Origin: Vicugna pacos
Taxonomy: Eukaryota; Chordata; Mammalia; Artiodactyla; Camelidae
Assembly (NCBI RefSeq): GCF_048564905.1
Contig: NW_027328901.1
Span: 1-64,000 of the forward strand
Direction: 5' to 3'
Length of the DNA stretch: 64,000 nt
Part shown: positions 51,401 to 63,496 of the stretch, piece after piece
How positions within the stretch are numbered: the stretch's first letter is position 1
How the letters are laid out: each line of letters opens with the position of its first letter
Notes under the pieces: generated by a model
The model's database searches: none
Seen by the model: the letters and a program-made list of their open reading frames with translations, nothing else
Told to the model about the DNA's origin: nothing
Position numbers and translations under genes: made by a program

Positions 51401-52913
51401 TGTGAACTCAGGTCTTTGGGCAGCAGAAGTATCTCGAACTTACACAGCTTCCCGGACCAAACACCTAAGCCAAGTTCCACAGAGGCCTGCAGCCCCTCCA
51501 TCACACTGATCCACCCACAGAACTCGGCCCGGTTACCTAGGATCCAACAGCCATAACAAGCCTCGTGGAACACACCAACATTCCACCTGGAATCCAACCG
51601 GTAACTGCCATCCCCAATGGCTGCTGCATCTTGTCAGTGTTGGGGGAGGGGCTGCATCCGACGAGAGGTTCCTAAAGTCAATGTGGTTCTGCCCACTAGC
51701 GTCCCATGGGACTTTCTTCTTCCCTCTTTCCTTTTGTTCAGATCTGTATGCACAGTACCAATGGAGAGAAGTGTGTCCCTTTTCAGTTGAAGGTTTCACA
51801 CGTCTTTAAACTTTCTAAGAGTTCACAGTACACAGAGACCCAGTAAAGGAGACTTATGTTCCTATAATATCCGTACAACCGGAATACATATGCGTCGCAT
51901 GATTTCTGCTGAAAAACCCACACTCTCAGGACATGGATCTATTGGTTTCATGGGGGCTGAATTTCCAAGAAATGAAACCAACCCCAATGTGCACGTTAGT
52001 GTCTGTCTCTTTTGCTCTTAGTACACTTTGGCAGAGCTACTTGCCTTTGTTATAGGCTTCTTACAATTTTTCTCTATGTAGCGTAGAATATGGCATTCAT
52101 TCATTCTTTTGGAAGACATACAAGACTACATCACGGAATAGGAATCCATTTGGATTCCAAATCGGCATTTGGGTGAGGTCACGATATGCTCTTATGAATC
52201 TATATTTACGAATATTAATGCACGCCTCTGATTTCCGAATACAAGTGTGCTGTGTACATGCAAGCCGCAATACTGGGTCGATGCGTGCTGAATGATCCTT
52301 GACATCACCTTGAGTATTTTCTTTTGAATAATCATGTTTCCCATGGTATATGTCAGCCAACCGTACCATTTTGGTGCATGTTTGTTGGTTTGATTCTTTG
52401 TTGGTCTGCTTCTCGCTTGTTTTGCAAACATGTCAGGACATGCATCTCTCCTTTCGCTTCAAACAGAGAGTCAAATAAGCTGATTCACTTAAGAGAGTGC
52501 TTCCAATCACCTAAGATTTCCTGCTTCCCTCTCCAATCTTTAAGGTTTTGCTGTCCTCCTTGCCTTCTTCTTGTTTCTTCTTTGCCACTCATGCTCTTCT
52601 TGCATTTCCAATAATGGTTTTCTTCTTTCCATTTCATCTTGCTGCTTTTCTATTCCAGGGAGTATTCTCAACCTTCCTTTTAGAAGAAGTTTTGAACTGC
52701 TGAATTCTTTTATGTTTTGCCGGTCTGTGGATTGCTCTAGCTCTGCCGTTATTAGAAATGGTGGTCATGAGGCATAGGCTACACTAGGTGGCAGCATTTG
52801 GCCATTCAGGATATGGTCTGTGTCCTGGCACTCCTCCCTGTCCTGCAATATTGCTGCCGATTTATAAGCTGAAACCCCTCTGGAGGTTCCCTTGTGACTA
52901 TGTTGTTTCCTCC
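47624..52913. repeat. Unit 10 (B)
   Basis: 5,290 bases. It has private changes in its first 150 bases (gtaatacc, gatgaattttcttgg) and then matches unit 8 almost base for base from 48,142, except for one added T in ccatttggattcc near 52,150. Confidence 0.96.
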
Positions 52914-53702
52914 AGGTGCATTTTAAATCAATGTGATATTCGTGAACTTTGTTGAATGAAATCATACAGCTGCTGGTAGGTCTATTGGGATTCCACCTCC
53001 TTTGGATGCTGTGTAATTCCTGAATTCGCATAGATGATTTTTTCTTGGCTTTCAACAATTTTCAGACTGATATTTCTACAGATAAATTTTCAGACATATT
53101 TTATTTCTTTATCTCTTGCTTTTCCATCTGGGACTCTTATGATTTCTAGTCTTTCATGCCCTGTCTTAACCCAGGATACAACAGCAATATTTTCATTGTT
53201 TTGCACTTGCTTTCCTATGTCCGAATCTGACCGAGGGATTTCTGTTCCCCTGTCTTCACAGTCATTCACGCGTCCCTCTGCATTATCTAGTCTGCAGTGT
53301 ACTGAATTTTAGCCCTGATATTATCACATCCACTGAGTTTTCTGATATGTTTTGGCTCGTCTTTAGACTTTCTCTTCCCCTTTTCTGGTATTCTTCCTTT
53401 TGTGATTCTGAGACTCTTTTGTTATTCAGTGTTTTCCTGACCTCCATTTTCAACACTTGGACTGCATAGCGTTTTGCATTCTAGTAGTTTGAAAGCTTAT
53501 CTTTTAGGCCTTCAATATCTTTGGAACTGAAAATGGTACTTCCTATTTCTTTTACTGTACTTCTTCATCTCTACTGGTCAGGTAATATCAGGTATCTAAT
53601 GTAGAATTTTAGGGCTATGTTAAGTGAAAATTTTAGACTCTTGTCTCTACGGAATTCCAAGGCATTTCTGTGAGGACAATTTCTCCTAGACATTGATGCC
53701 AT
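52654..53702 (-). pseudogene. LINE-1 ORF1 fossil, unit 10/11 junction (B type)
   Basis: Nearly identical to the copy at 42072-43120; the visible difference is tgcagtgtactg near 53,293 against tgctgagtactg near 42,711. Confidence 0.84.
52781..52794 (+). promoter_or_regulatory. CTCF-type motif, unit 10 (B variant)
   Basis: acactaggtggcag, as in unit 8, consistent with the two-unit duplication. Confidence 0.55.
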
Positions 53703-56700
53703 ATTCTGTTCCTGTGTGTGTTGTCTGGTATATCTCCAATTGCTGGTGTTGCATTTGTTGTGATGAACAACCCATAGTATTTCGATTAGCATAACTTCAT
53801 ATTGATTAGGCTTATCTCACAATTCTGAAAGTGCGCAGGACACGGCCTCTTGTGGAAATGAGGATTCTAAAGGTTCTCAGCTCTGCATTCTGCTCTGTGT
53901 CATTTTGGAGTGTTTGCAGAACAGCAAACTGAGAGTGCGCTTGTGCTTTGTAGTGCCACGGGAATGTCCCAATGAAAGCAGTTCTTCCCAGAGCTTCTGT
54001 GTCTACTGAAACACCAGTGGAAGCACATCCATGGATGTCACAAATCAGGGCCTGCTGGAATGATCCCGCAGACCGACCTTGGTGTCCTCGCTGCCGTACC
54101 GTGCCGGTGCCATCCAAAATGTAGCATCCGATTTTGGGAGATAGTGCTGAAGAAAATGCTTCCTCTTCTCACGCTGTGGACTTGGACCACTCTACCTTGT
54201 CCTATCATCCTTGTGGCACGGTTGCACGAAGGCCACCTCAGAGCTCTTGTGCATCCTGTGCCTCAAACCAAACCATAATCCCAGCCCAGGTTATGAATGT
54301 AGCAGATCCTAAGGCTTTTCATTCTGATTTCAAACCCAAGGCCCCCTGCATCCCTCAGACCAGATGCACGATAGCTCTGATTCAGCCCCACACGTGCTCT
54401 ATTGGCAAAATGCCCAATTGGTCCCTGGTCCTGCAGATGCACTGGGTGTGGCCATGGGACATATCGGTAATCTCAACCGCGCGACCAGTGTGGTTGATTT
54501 ATCATTGGTACACTGTTCGGTTTGCTCTCTTGATTAGACCCACCACATCCCACAACGCACTCCAGATCCCTGAGACTCAGCGTATGCCATCAACCATAGC
54601 CCTATTCCTCACTTACCGATGCTCCTGCTAACTGTAATTTGGCATCACGGATCTTGGTCTCAGAATCAACTGTGGGGATATTTTGCGCTGGTTTCTTTGA
54701 GTTCTGTCAGCCAAGCATCTGCTGTGCTCTCTTGTAAATCTCAGCACATCACCTTCAATCTCATGTCTCCTGTCCGCTTGAGAGGGTGCGTCCAAGTTAA
54801 ACAGGGTTTCACCCTTGTTGGTCAGACCCTGCACTGGTTTCCATTCCCTGCTTTGCCTTCTCCTGCTTCCAGGTGTCCTGAGGCCTCATCCTGTCTTTGG
54901 AAGTAACAGACCTCTCTTCGGCAAGTGTCCTGTGCCAAAGGCTGGGTGAGTGGAGTTTTACATTTCTCTGTACAAGGGAGCGCGTGAGTGCAGGTTGCAC
55001 TTCTTCTCTGCCAACTGGGCATCGATGAATCAACACTATCCAGATACATTTCACAGAAATGTGATATTTGCTTAGCTCTTGGTTTCTATACAGCCGTGGT
55101 GGGAGGGGTTGTCCAAAGAAACCTGTTTTGACATTGTGTTGATATCTCATTTGCAGTCTTTAAGAATTTTAACAGAATTCATTTCCATGTTTTGGGAGTT
55201 ATACGAAAATGAAGTTATTTTTTGAAACACACTAAATCGACCTAGAAGCCAGACTTGTCAATTTTGGTAACATTTGGTCAGCTCTACGGAAAAGCTAGAC
55301 AGATAGAATGCAAACTAGCAGTCCAAACTGTTAAAGGGGTCATGTCAGCTCTTTACGGTTGAAGCCTCCGAGACCAACAGGAACCATGAAATAACTATTG
55401 GAAACATGAAATAACCCCCAACCTTGGATACACTTGGGCATGTGGTGCCCTTTAGTCCTATTTGTCACCTACTGGCCAATGTTGGCATTTCAAGGGGTAA
55501 CATCCCTCTCTAGGAAAATACAAGAGGAAACAAACCAAATATATACATTTAGGTTTGAATCCAAAAGCACCTAGAGGCATTATAGCTAGGAGAACCCTGC
55601 TGCAGTTATGCTTGTCTATGGAGAACCAGGTGTTCTTCTATCAGTGATGAGAACAGTTAATCTTCCGATCATGTTGGGTAAAGCCATTTAACGCAACCAA
55701 GTCTGCACCCACATGATATAGTGCCCCCGGGGGCTTGACTCAAGTGAAAGACGATCCACATAATCTGTGTCTTTAATGTCATTGGCGACTTTTACAGTAC
55801 ACTTCACTTTCTGACTTGTACTATTTACCTATACTGTCTTGAAAAACTGAGGCCTAATACAGATTCAAGTTCAGTCAAAGATTCCCCTCACTTACCACAC
55901 TCCCTTCACCCCAGGGAAGACATAAACACAACATTTGCTGAATCTAGCGGAAGGCCATCGTTTCTAGGTGTGAGCTAAGTATTCAATTCCTATCTATTTC
56001 AGCCGAGACTATTTGACCTTTAAGGAGTTCACTGTTGTTCACAGAGTGTGAAGCTGGAGGAACTCTGATTCTAGGAGGGACTTGCCCTTCTCCTAATGGC
56101 TTCATTGCCGCTCAGGTACTGAACTTTCAAAATGGATGCGTGAGTGGAGGGGAGGGAAGGGCAAGTGCTTGCTAGCTAGGCCCAAACCTGGGAAAAGGCT
56201 TACCTGGGCTTGGTGAATTTTGGTCTGAATGGCTTGGGAAGGCCCCTTGGGACGTGTGGATTCTCACGACCTCTTCCAAGAACAGGAGCGTTTTGATCAT
56301 CTCTGCCATCTCTTCTCTTGCACACGTCAGGGACCTTGGACCCGTTCTTGGAGAAGAGAATTGAGGAACTTCCTCAAGTCCACGTTGGCACTCCGTATGT
56401 TTCTGCCAGTATCAGCGAGGTTCAATATGTCTCCTGAATGTCTTTTGAGCCTGGTATCCTCTACAGCTGTCTCCACGCCAGTATTCTCCATTGTAGCAGA
56501 ACATCTCTCATCCATGTGTTCGCATCTCTCCTCAATCCGTGCAGCCAGCTTTTCGGCCAGCTTCTCTTCGTGACTCCACTAAAGTCGACTTCACCAGGAC
56601 TGGGCAAGACGGAAAGTACCTCAGAGCCTCACCAGTAAGCTGATGACAGGCAGATCTTCCACTGTCTGCCCTTTCAGGTTCTGGAAACTGACCTGTGAAC

Positions 56701-58204
56701 TCAGGTCTTTGGGAAGCAGAAGTATCTCGAACTTACACAGCTTCCCGGACCAAACACCTAAGCCAAGCTCCACAGAGGCCTGCAGCCCCTCCATCACACT
56801 GATCCACCCACAGAACTCGGCCCGGTTACCTAGGATCCAACAGCCACAACAAGCCTCGTGGAACACACCAACATTCCACCTGGAATCCAACCGGTAACTG
56901 CCATCCCAATGGTTGCTGCATCTTGTCAGTGTTGGGGGAGGGGCTGCATCCGACGAGAGGTTCCTAAAGTAAATGTGGTTCTGCCCACTAGCATCCCATG
57001 GGCCTTTCTTCTTCCCTCTTTCCTTTTGTTCAGATCTGTATGCACAGTACCAATGGAGAGAAGTGTGTCCCTTTTCAGTTGAAGGTTTCACACGTCTTTA
57101 AACTTTCTAAGAGTTCACAGTACACAGAGACCCAGTAAAGGAGACTTATGTTCCTATAATATCCATACAACCGGAATACATATGCGTCACATGATTTCTG
57201 CTGAAAAACCCACACTCTCAGGACATGGATCTATTGGTTTCATGGGGGCTGAATTTCCAAGAAATGAAACCAACCCCAATGTGCACTTTACTGTCTGTCT
57301 CTTTTGCTCTTAGTACACTTTGGCAGAGCTACTTGCCTTTGTTATAGGCTTCTTACAATTCTTCTCTACGTAGCGTAGAATATGGCATTCCTTCATCCTG
57401 TTGGAAGACATACAAGACTACATCACGGACTAGGAATCCATTGGATTCCAAATCGGCATTTGGGTGAGGTCACGATATGCTCTTATGAATCTATATTTAC
57501 GAATATTAATGCACGCCTCTGATTTCCGAATACAAGTGTGCTGAGTACATGCAATCCGCGATACTGGGTCGATGCGTGCTGAATGATCCTTGACATCACC
57601 TTGAGTATTTTCTTTTGAATAATCTTGTTTCCCATGGTATATGTCAGCCAACCGTACCATTTTGGTGCATGTTTGTTGGTTTGATTCTTTGTTGGTCTGC
57701 TTCTCGCTTGTTTTGCAAACACGTCAGGACATGCATCTCTCCTTTCGCTTCAAACAGAGAGTCAAATAAGCTGATTCACTTAAGAGAGTGCTTCCAATCA
57801 CCTAAGATTTCCTGCTTCCCTCTCCAATCTTTAAGGTTTTGATGTCCTCCTTGCCTTCTTCTTGTTTCTTCTTTGCCACTCATGCTCTTCTTGCATTTCC
57901 AATAATGGTTTTCTTCTTTCCATTTCATCTTGCTGCTTTTCTATTCCGGGGAGTTTTCTCAACCTTCCTTTTAGAAGAAGTTTTGAACTGCTGAATTCTT
58001 TTATGATTTGCCGGTCTGTGGATTGCTCTAGCTCTGCCGTTATTAGAAATGGTGGTCATGTGGCATAGGCTACCCTAGGTGGCAGCCTTTGGCCATTCAG
58101 GATATGGTCTGTGTCCTGGCACTCCTCCCTGTCCTGCAATATTGCTGCCGAGTTATAAGCTGAAACCCCTCTGGAGGTTCCCTTGTGACTATGTTGTTTC
58201 CTCC
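52914..58204. repeat. Unit 11 (B)
   Basis: 5,291 bases. Matches unit 9 to 55,293. Near 56,905 one C is missing (catcccaatgg for catccccaatgg), which joins two minus-strand frames into a longer chance frame. Also private: gcaagacggaaag near 56,606. Confidence 0.96.
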
Positions 58205-58993
58205 AGGTGCATTTTAAATCATTCTGATATTCGTGAACTTTGTTGATAGGAATCATACAGCTGTTGGTAGGTCTATTGGGATTCAACGTCCTTTGGATGC
58301 TGTGTAATTCCTGAATTCGCATAGATGATTTTGTCTTGGCTTTCAACAAGTTTCAGTCTGATATTTCTACAGATAAATTTTCAGACATATTTTATTTCTT
58401 TATCTCTTGCTTTTCCATCTGGGACTCTTATGATTTCTAGTCTTTCATGCCCTGTCTTAACCCAGGATACAACAGCAATATTTTCATTGTTTTGCAGTTG
58501 CTTTCCTATGTCCGAATATGACCGAGGGATTTCTGTTCCCCTGTCTTCACAGTCATTCACGCGTCCCTCTGCATTATCTAGTCTGCTAAGGACTGAATTT
58601 TAGCCCTGATATTATCACATCCACTGAGTTTTGTGATATCTTTTGGCTTGTCTTTAGACTTTCTCTTCCCCTTTTCTGGTATTCTGCCTTTTGTGATTCT
58701 GAGACCCTTTTGTTCTTCAGTGTTTTCCTGACCTCGATTTTCAACACTTGGACTGCATAGCGTTTTGCAGTCTAGTTGTTTGAAAGCTTATCTTTTGGGC
58801 CTTCAATATCTTTGGAACTGAAAATGGTACTTCCTATTTCTTTTACTGTACTTCTTCATCTCTACTGGTCAGGTAATATCAGGTATCTAATGTAGATTTT
58901 TAGGGCTATGTTAAGTGAAAATTTTAGACTCTTGTCTCTACGCAATTCCAAGGGATTTCTGTGAGGACAATTTCTCCTAGACATTGATGCCAT
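57945..58993 (-). pseudogene. LINE-1 ORF1 fossil, unit 11/12 junction (B type)
   Basis: B-type copy with several private changes in the C-terminal domain (minus-strand LNPNRPTNS where others read WNPNRPTSS; EYQNDL for EYHSDL). Confidence 0.84.
58072..58085 (+). promoter_or_regulatory. CTCF-type motif, unit 11 (B form)
   Basis: accctaggtggcag. Unit 11 is like unit 9 here, outside the duplicated segment. Confidence 0.5.
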
Positions 58994-61900
58994 ATTCTGT
59001 TCCTGTGTGTGTTGTCTGGTATATCTCCAATGGCTGGTGTTGCATTTGTTGTGATGAACAACCCATACTATTTCGATTAACATAACTTCATTTTGATTAG
59101 GCTTATCTCACAATTCTGAAAGTGCGCAGGACACGGCCTCTTGTGGAAATGAGGATTCTAAAGGTTCTCATCTCTGCATTCTGCTCTATGTCATTTTGGA
59201 GTGTTTCCAAAACAGCAAACTGAGAGTGCGCTTGTGCTTTGTAGTGCCACGGGAATGTCCCAATGAAAGCAGTTCTTCCCAGAGCTTCTCTGTCTACTAA
59301 AACACCATTGGAAGCACATCAATGGATGTCACACATCAGGGCCTGCTGGAATGATCCCGCAGACCGACCTTGGTGTCCTCGCTGCCGTACCGTGCCTGTG
59401 CCATCCAAAATGTAGCATCCGATTTTGGGAGATAGTGCTGAAGGAAATGCTTCCTCTTCTCACGCTGTGGACTTGGACCACTCTACCTTGTCCTATCATC
59501 CTTGTGGCACGGGTGCACGAAGGCCACCACAGAGCTGTTGCGCATCCTGTGCCTCAAACCAAACCATAATCCCAGCCCAGGTTATGAATGTAGCAGATCC
59601 TAAGGCTTTTCATTCTGATTTCAAACCCAAGGCCCCCTGGATCCCTCAGACCAGATGCACGATAGCTCTGATTCAGCCCCACAAGTGCTCTATTGGCAAA
59701 ATGCCCAATTGGTCCCTGGTCCTGCAGATGCACTGGGTGTGGCCATGGGACATATCGGTAATCTCAACCGCGCGACCAGTGTGGTTGATTTATCATTGGT
59801 ACATTGTTCGGTTTGCTCTCTTGTTTAGACCCACCACATCCCACAACGCACTCCAGATCCCTGAGACTCAGCGTATGCCATCAACCGTAGCCCTATACCT
59901 CACTTACCGATGCCCCTGCTAACTGTAATTTGGCATCACGGATCTTGGTCTCAGAATCAACTGTGGGGATATGTTGCGCTGGTTTCTTTGAGTTCTGTCA
60001 GCCAAGCATCTGCTGTGCACTCTTGTAAATCTCAGCACATCACCTTCAATCTCATGCCTCCTGTCCGCTTGAGAGGGTGCGTCCAAGTTAAACAGGGTTT
60101 CACCCTTGTTGGTCAGACCCTGCACTGGTTTCCATTCCCTGCTTTGCCTTCTCCTGCTTCCAGGTGTCCTGAGGCCTCATCCTGTCTTTGGAAGTAACAG
60201 ACCTCTCTTCGGCAAGTGTCCTGTGCCAAAGGCTGGGTGAGTGGAGTTTTACATTTCTCTGTACAAGGGATCGCGTGAGTGCAGGTTGCACTTCTTCTCT
60301 GCCAACTGGGCATCGATGAATCAACACTATCCAGATACATTTCACAGAAATGTGATATTTGCTTAGCTCTTGGTTTCTATACAGCCGTGGTGGGAGGGGT
60401 TGTCCAAAGAAACCTCTTTTGACATTGTGTTGATATCTCATTTGCAGTCTTTAAGAATTTTAACAGAATTCATTTCCATGTTTTGGGAGTTATACGAAAA
60501 TGAAGTTATTTTTTGAAACACACTAAATCGACCTAGAAGCCAGACTTGTCAATTTTGGTAACATTTGGTCAGCTCTACGGAAAACCTAGACAGATAGAAT
60601 GCAAACTAACAGTCCAAACTGTTAAAGGGGTCATGTCAGCTCTTTACGGTTGAAGCCTCCGAGACCAACAGGAACCATGAAATAACTATTGGAAACCTGA
60701 AATAACCCCCAACCTTGGATACACTTGGGCATGTGGTGCCCTTTAGTCCTATTTGTCACCTACTGGCTAATGTTGGCATTTCAAGGGGTAACATCCCTCT
60801 CTAGGAAAATACAATTGGAAACAATCCAAATATATACATTTAGGTTTGAATCCAAAAGCACCTAGAGGCATTATAGCTAGGAGAACCCTGCTGCAGTTAT
60901 GCTTGTCTATGGAGAACCAGGTGTTCTTCTATCAGTGATGAGAACAGTTAATCTTCCGATCATGTTGGGTAAAGCCATTTAACGCAACCAAGTCTGCACC
61001 CACATGATATAGTGCCCCCGGGGGCTTGACTCAAGTGAAAGACGATCCACATAAGCTGTGTCTTTAATGTCATTGGCGACTTTTACAGTACACTTCAATT
61101 TCTGACTTGTACTATTTACCTATACTGTCTTGAAAAACTGAGGCCTAATACAGATTCAAGTTCAGTCAAAGATTCCCCTCACTTACCACACTCCCTTCAC
61201 CCCAGGGAAGACATAAACACAACATTTGCTGAATCTAGCGGAAGGCCATCGTTTCTAGGTGTGAGCTAAGTATTCAATTCCTATCTATTTCAGCCGAGAC
61301 TATTTGACCTTTAAGGAGTTCACTGTTGTTCACAGAGTGTGAAGCTGGAGGAACTCTGATTCTAGGAGGGACTTGCCCTTCTCCTAATGGCTTCATTGCC
61401 GCTCAGGTACTGAACCTTCAAAATGGATGCGTGAGTGGAGGGGAGGGAAGGGCAAGTGCTTGCTAGCTAGGCCCAAACCTGGGAAAAGGCTTACCTGGGC
61501 TTGGTGAATTTTGGTCTGAATGGCTTGGGAAGGCCCCTTGGGACGTGTGGATTCTCACGACCTCTTCCAAGAACAGGAGCGTTTTGATCATCTCTGCCAT
61601 CTCTTCTCTTGCACACGTCAGGGACCTTGGACCCGTTCTTGGAGAAGAGAATTGAGGAACTTCCTCAAGTCCACGTTGGCACTCCGTATGTTTCTGCCAG
61701 TATCAGCGAGGTTCAATATGTCTCCTGAATGTCTTTTGAGCCTGGTATCCTCTACAGCTGTCTCCACGCCAGTATTCTCCATTGTAGCAGAACATCTCTC
61801 ATCCATGTGTTCGCATCTCTCCTCAATCCGTGCAGCCAGCTTTTCGGCCAGCTTCTCTTCGTGACTCCCCTAAAGTCGACTTCACCAGGACTGGGCAAGT

Positions 61901-63496
61901 CTGAAAGTACCTCGGAGCCTCACCAGTAAGCTGATGACAGGCAGATCTTCCACTGTCTGCCCTTTCAGGTTCTGGAAACTGACCTGTGAACTCAGGTCTT
62001 TGGGCAGCAGAAGTATCTCGAACTTACACAGCTTCCCGGACCAAACACCTAAGCCAAGCTCCACAGAGGCCTGCAGCCCCTCCATCACACTGATCCACCC
62101 ACAGAACTCGGCCCGGTTACCTAGGATCCAACAGCCACAACAAGCCTCGTGGAACACACCAACATTCCACCTGGAATCCAACCGGTAACTGCCATCCCCA
62201 ATGGCTGCTGCAGCTTGTCAGTGTTGGGGGAGGGGCTGCATCCGACGAGAGGTTCCTAAAGTCAATGTGGTTCTGCCCACTAGCGTCCCATGGGCCTTTC
62301 TTCTTCCCTCTTTCCTTTTGTTCAGATCTGTATGCACAGTACCAATGGAGAGAAGTGTGTCCCTTTTCAGTTGAAGGTTTCACACGTCTTTAAACTTTCT
62401 AAGAGTTCACAGTACACAGAGACCCAGTAAAGGAGACTTATGTTCCTATAATATCCGTACAACCGGAATACATATGCGTCACATGATTTCTGCTGAAAAA
62501 CCCACACTCTCAGGACATGGATCTATTGGTTTCATGGGAGCTGAATTTCCAAGAAATGAAACCAACCCCAATGTGCACGTTAGTGTCTGTCTCTTTTGCT
62601 CTTAGTACACTTTGGCAGAGCTACTTGCCTTTGTTATAGGCTTCTTACAATTCTTCTCTGCGTAGCGTAGAATATGGCATTCATTCATCCTGTTGGAAGA
62701 CATACAAGACTACATCACGGACTAGGAAACCATTGGATTCCAAATCGGCATTTAGGTGAGGTCACGATATGCTCTTATGAATCTATATTTACGAATATGA
62801 ATGCACGCCTCTGATTTCCGAATACAAGTGTTCTGAGTACATGCAAGCCGCAATACTGGGTCGATGCGTGCTGAATGATCCTTGACATCACCTTGAGTAT
62901 TTTCTTTTGAATAATCATGCTTCCCATGGTATATGTCAGCCAACCGTACCATTTTGGTGCATGTTTGTTGGTTTGATTCTTTGTTGGTCTGCTTCTCGCT
63001 TGTTTTGCAAACACGTCAGGATATGCATCTCTCCTTTCGCTTCAAACAGAGAGTCAAATAAGCTGATTCACTTAAGAGAGTGCTTCCAATCACCTATGAT
63101 TTCCTGCTTCCCTCTCCAATCTTTAAGGTTTTGATGTCCTCCTTGCCTTCTTCTTGTTTCTTCTTTGCCACTCATGCTCTTCTTGCATTTCCAATAATGG
63201 CTTTCTTCTTTCCATTTCATCTTGATGCTTTTCTATTCCGGGGAGTATTCTCAACCTTCCTTTTAGAAGAAGTTTTGAACTGCTGAATTCTTTTATGATT
63301 TGCCGGTCTGTGGATTGCTCTAGCTCTGCCGTTATTAGAAATGGTGGTCATATGGCATAGGCTACCCTAGGTGGCAGCCTTTGGCCATTCAGGATATGGT
63401 CTGTGTCCTGGCACTCCTCCCTGTCCTGCAATATTGCTGCCGAGTTATAAGCTGAAACCCCTCTGGAGGTTCCCTTGTGACTATGTTGTTTCCTCC
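58205..63496. repeat. Unit 12 (B)
   Basis: 5,292 bases and not part of the two-unit duplication. Private bases include attctgatattcg near 58,223, cacaagtgctc near 59,683 (which removes an E-box) and caattggaaacaatcc near 60,813. Confidence 0.96.
63364..63377 (+). promoter_or_regulatory. CTCF-type motif, unit 12 (B form)
   Basis: accctaggtggcag, 12 of 14 positions. Confidence 0.5.

Larger units (their letters stand above)
48142..55293. repeat. Two-unit duplication, right copy
   Basis: Partner of 37,561-44,711. It covers most of unit 10 and the first ~2.4 kb of unit 11. The limits are set by the first flanking differences (48,141 and 55,294). Adjacent B units are visibly more different from each other than these two copies are. 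Confidence 0.88.

Noticed and set aside
56621-57091. Minus-strand 156-codon frame in unit 11
   Set aside because: Created by a single missing C near 56,905 that joins two frames; separate in every other copy.
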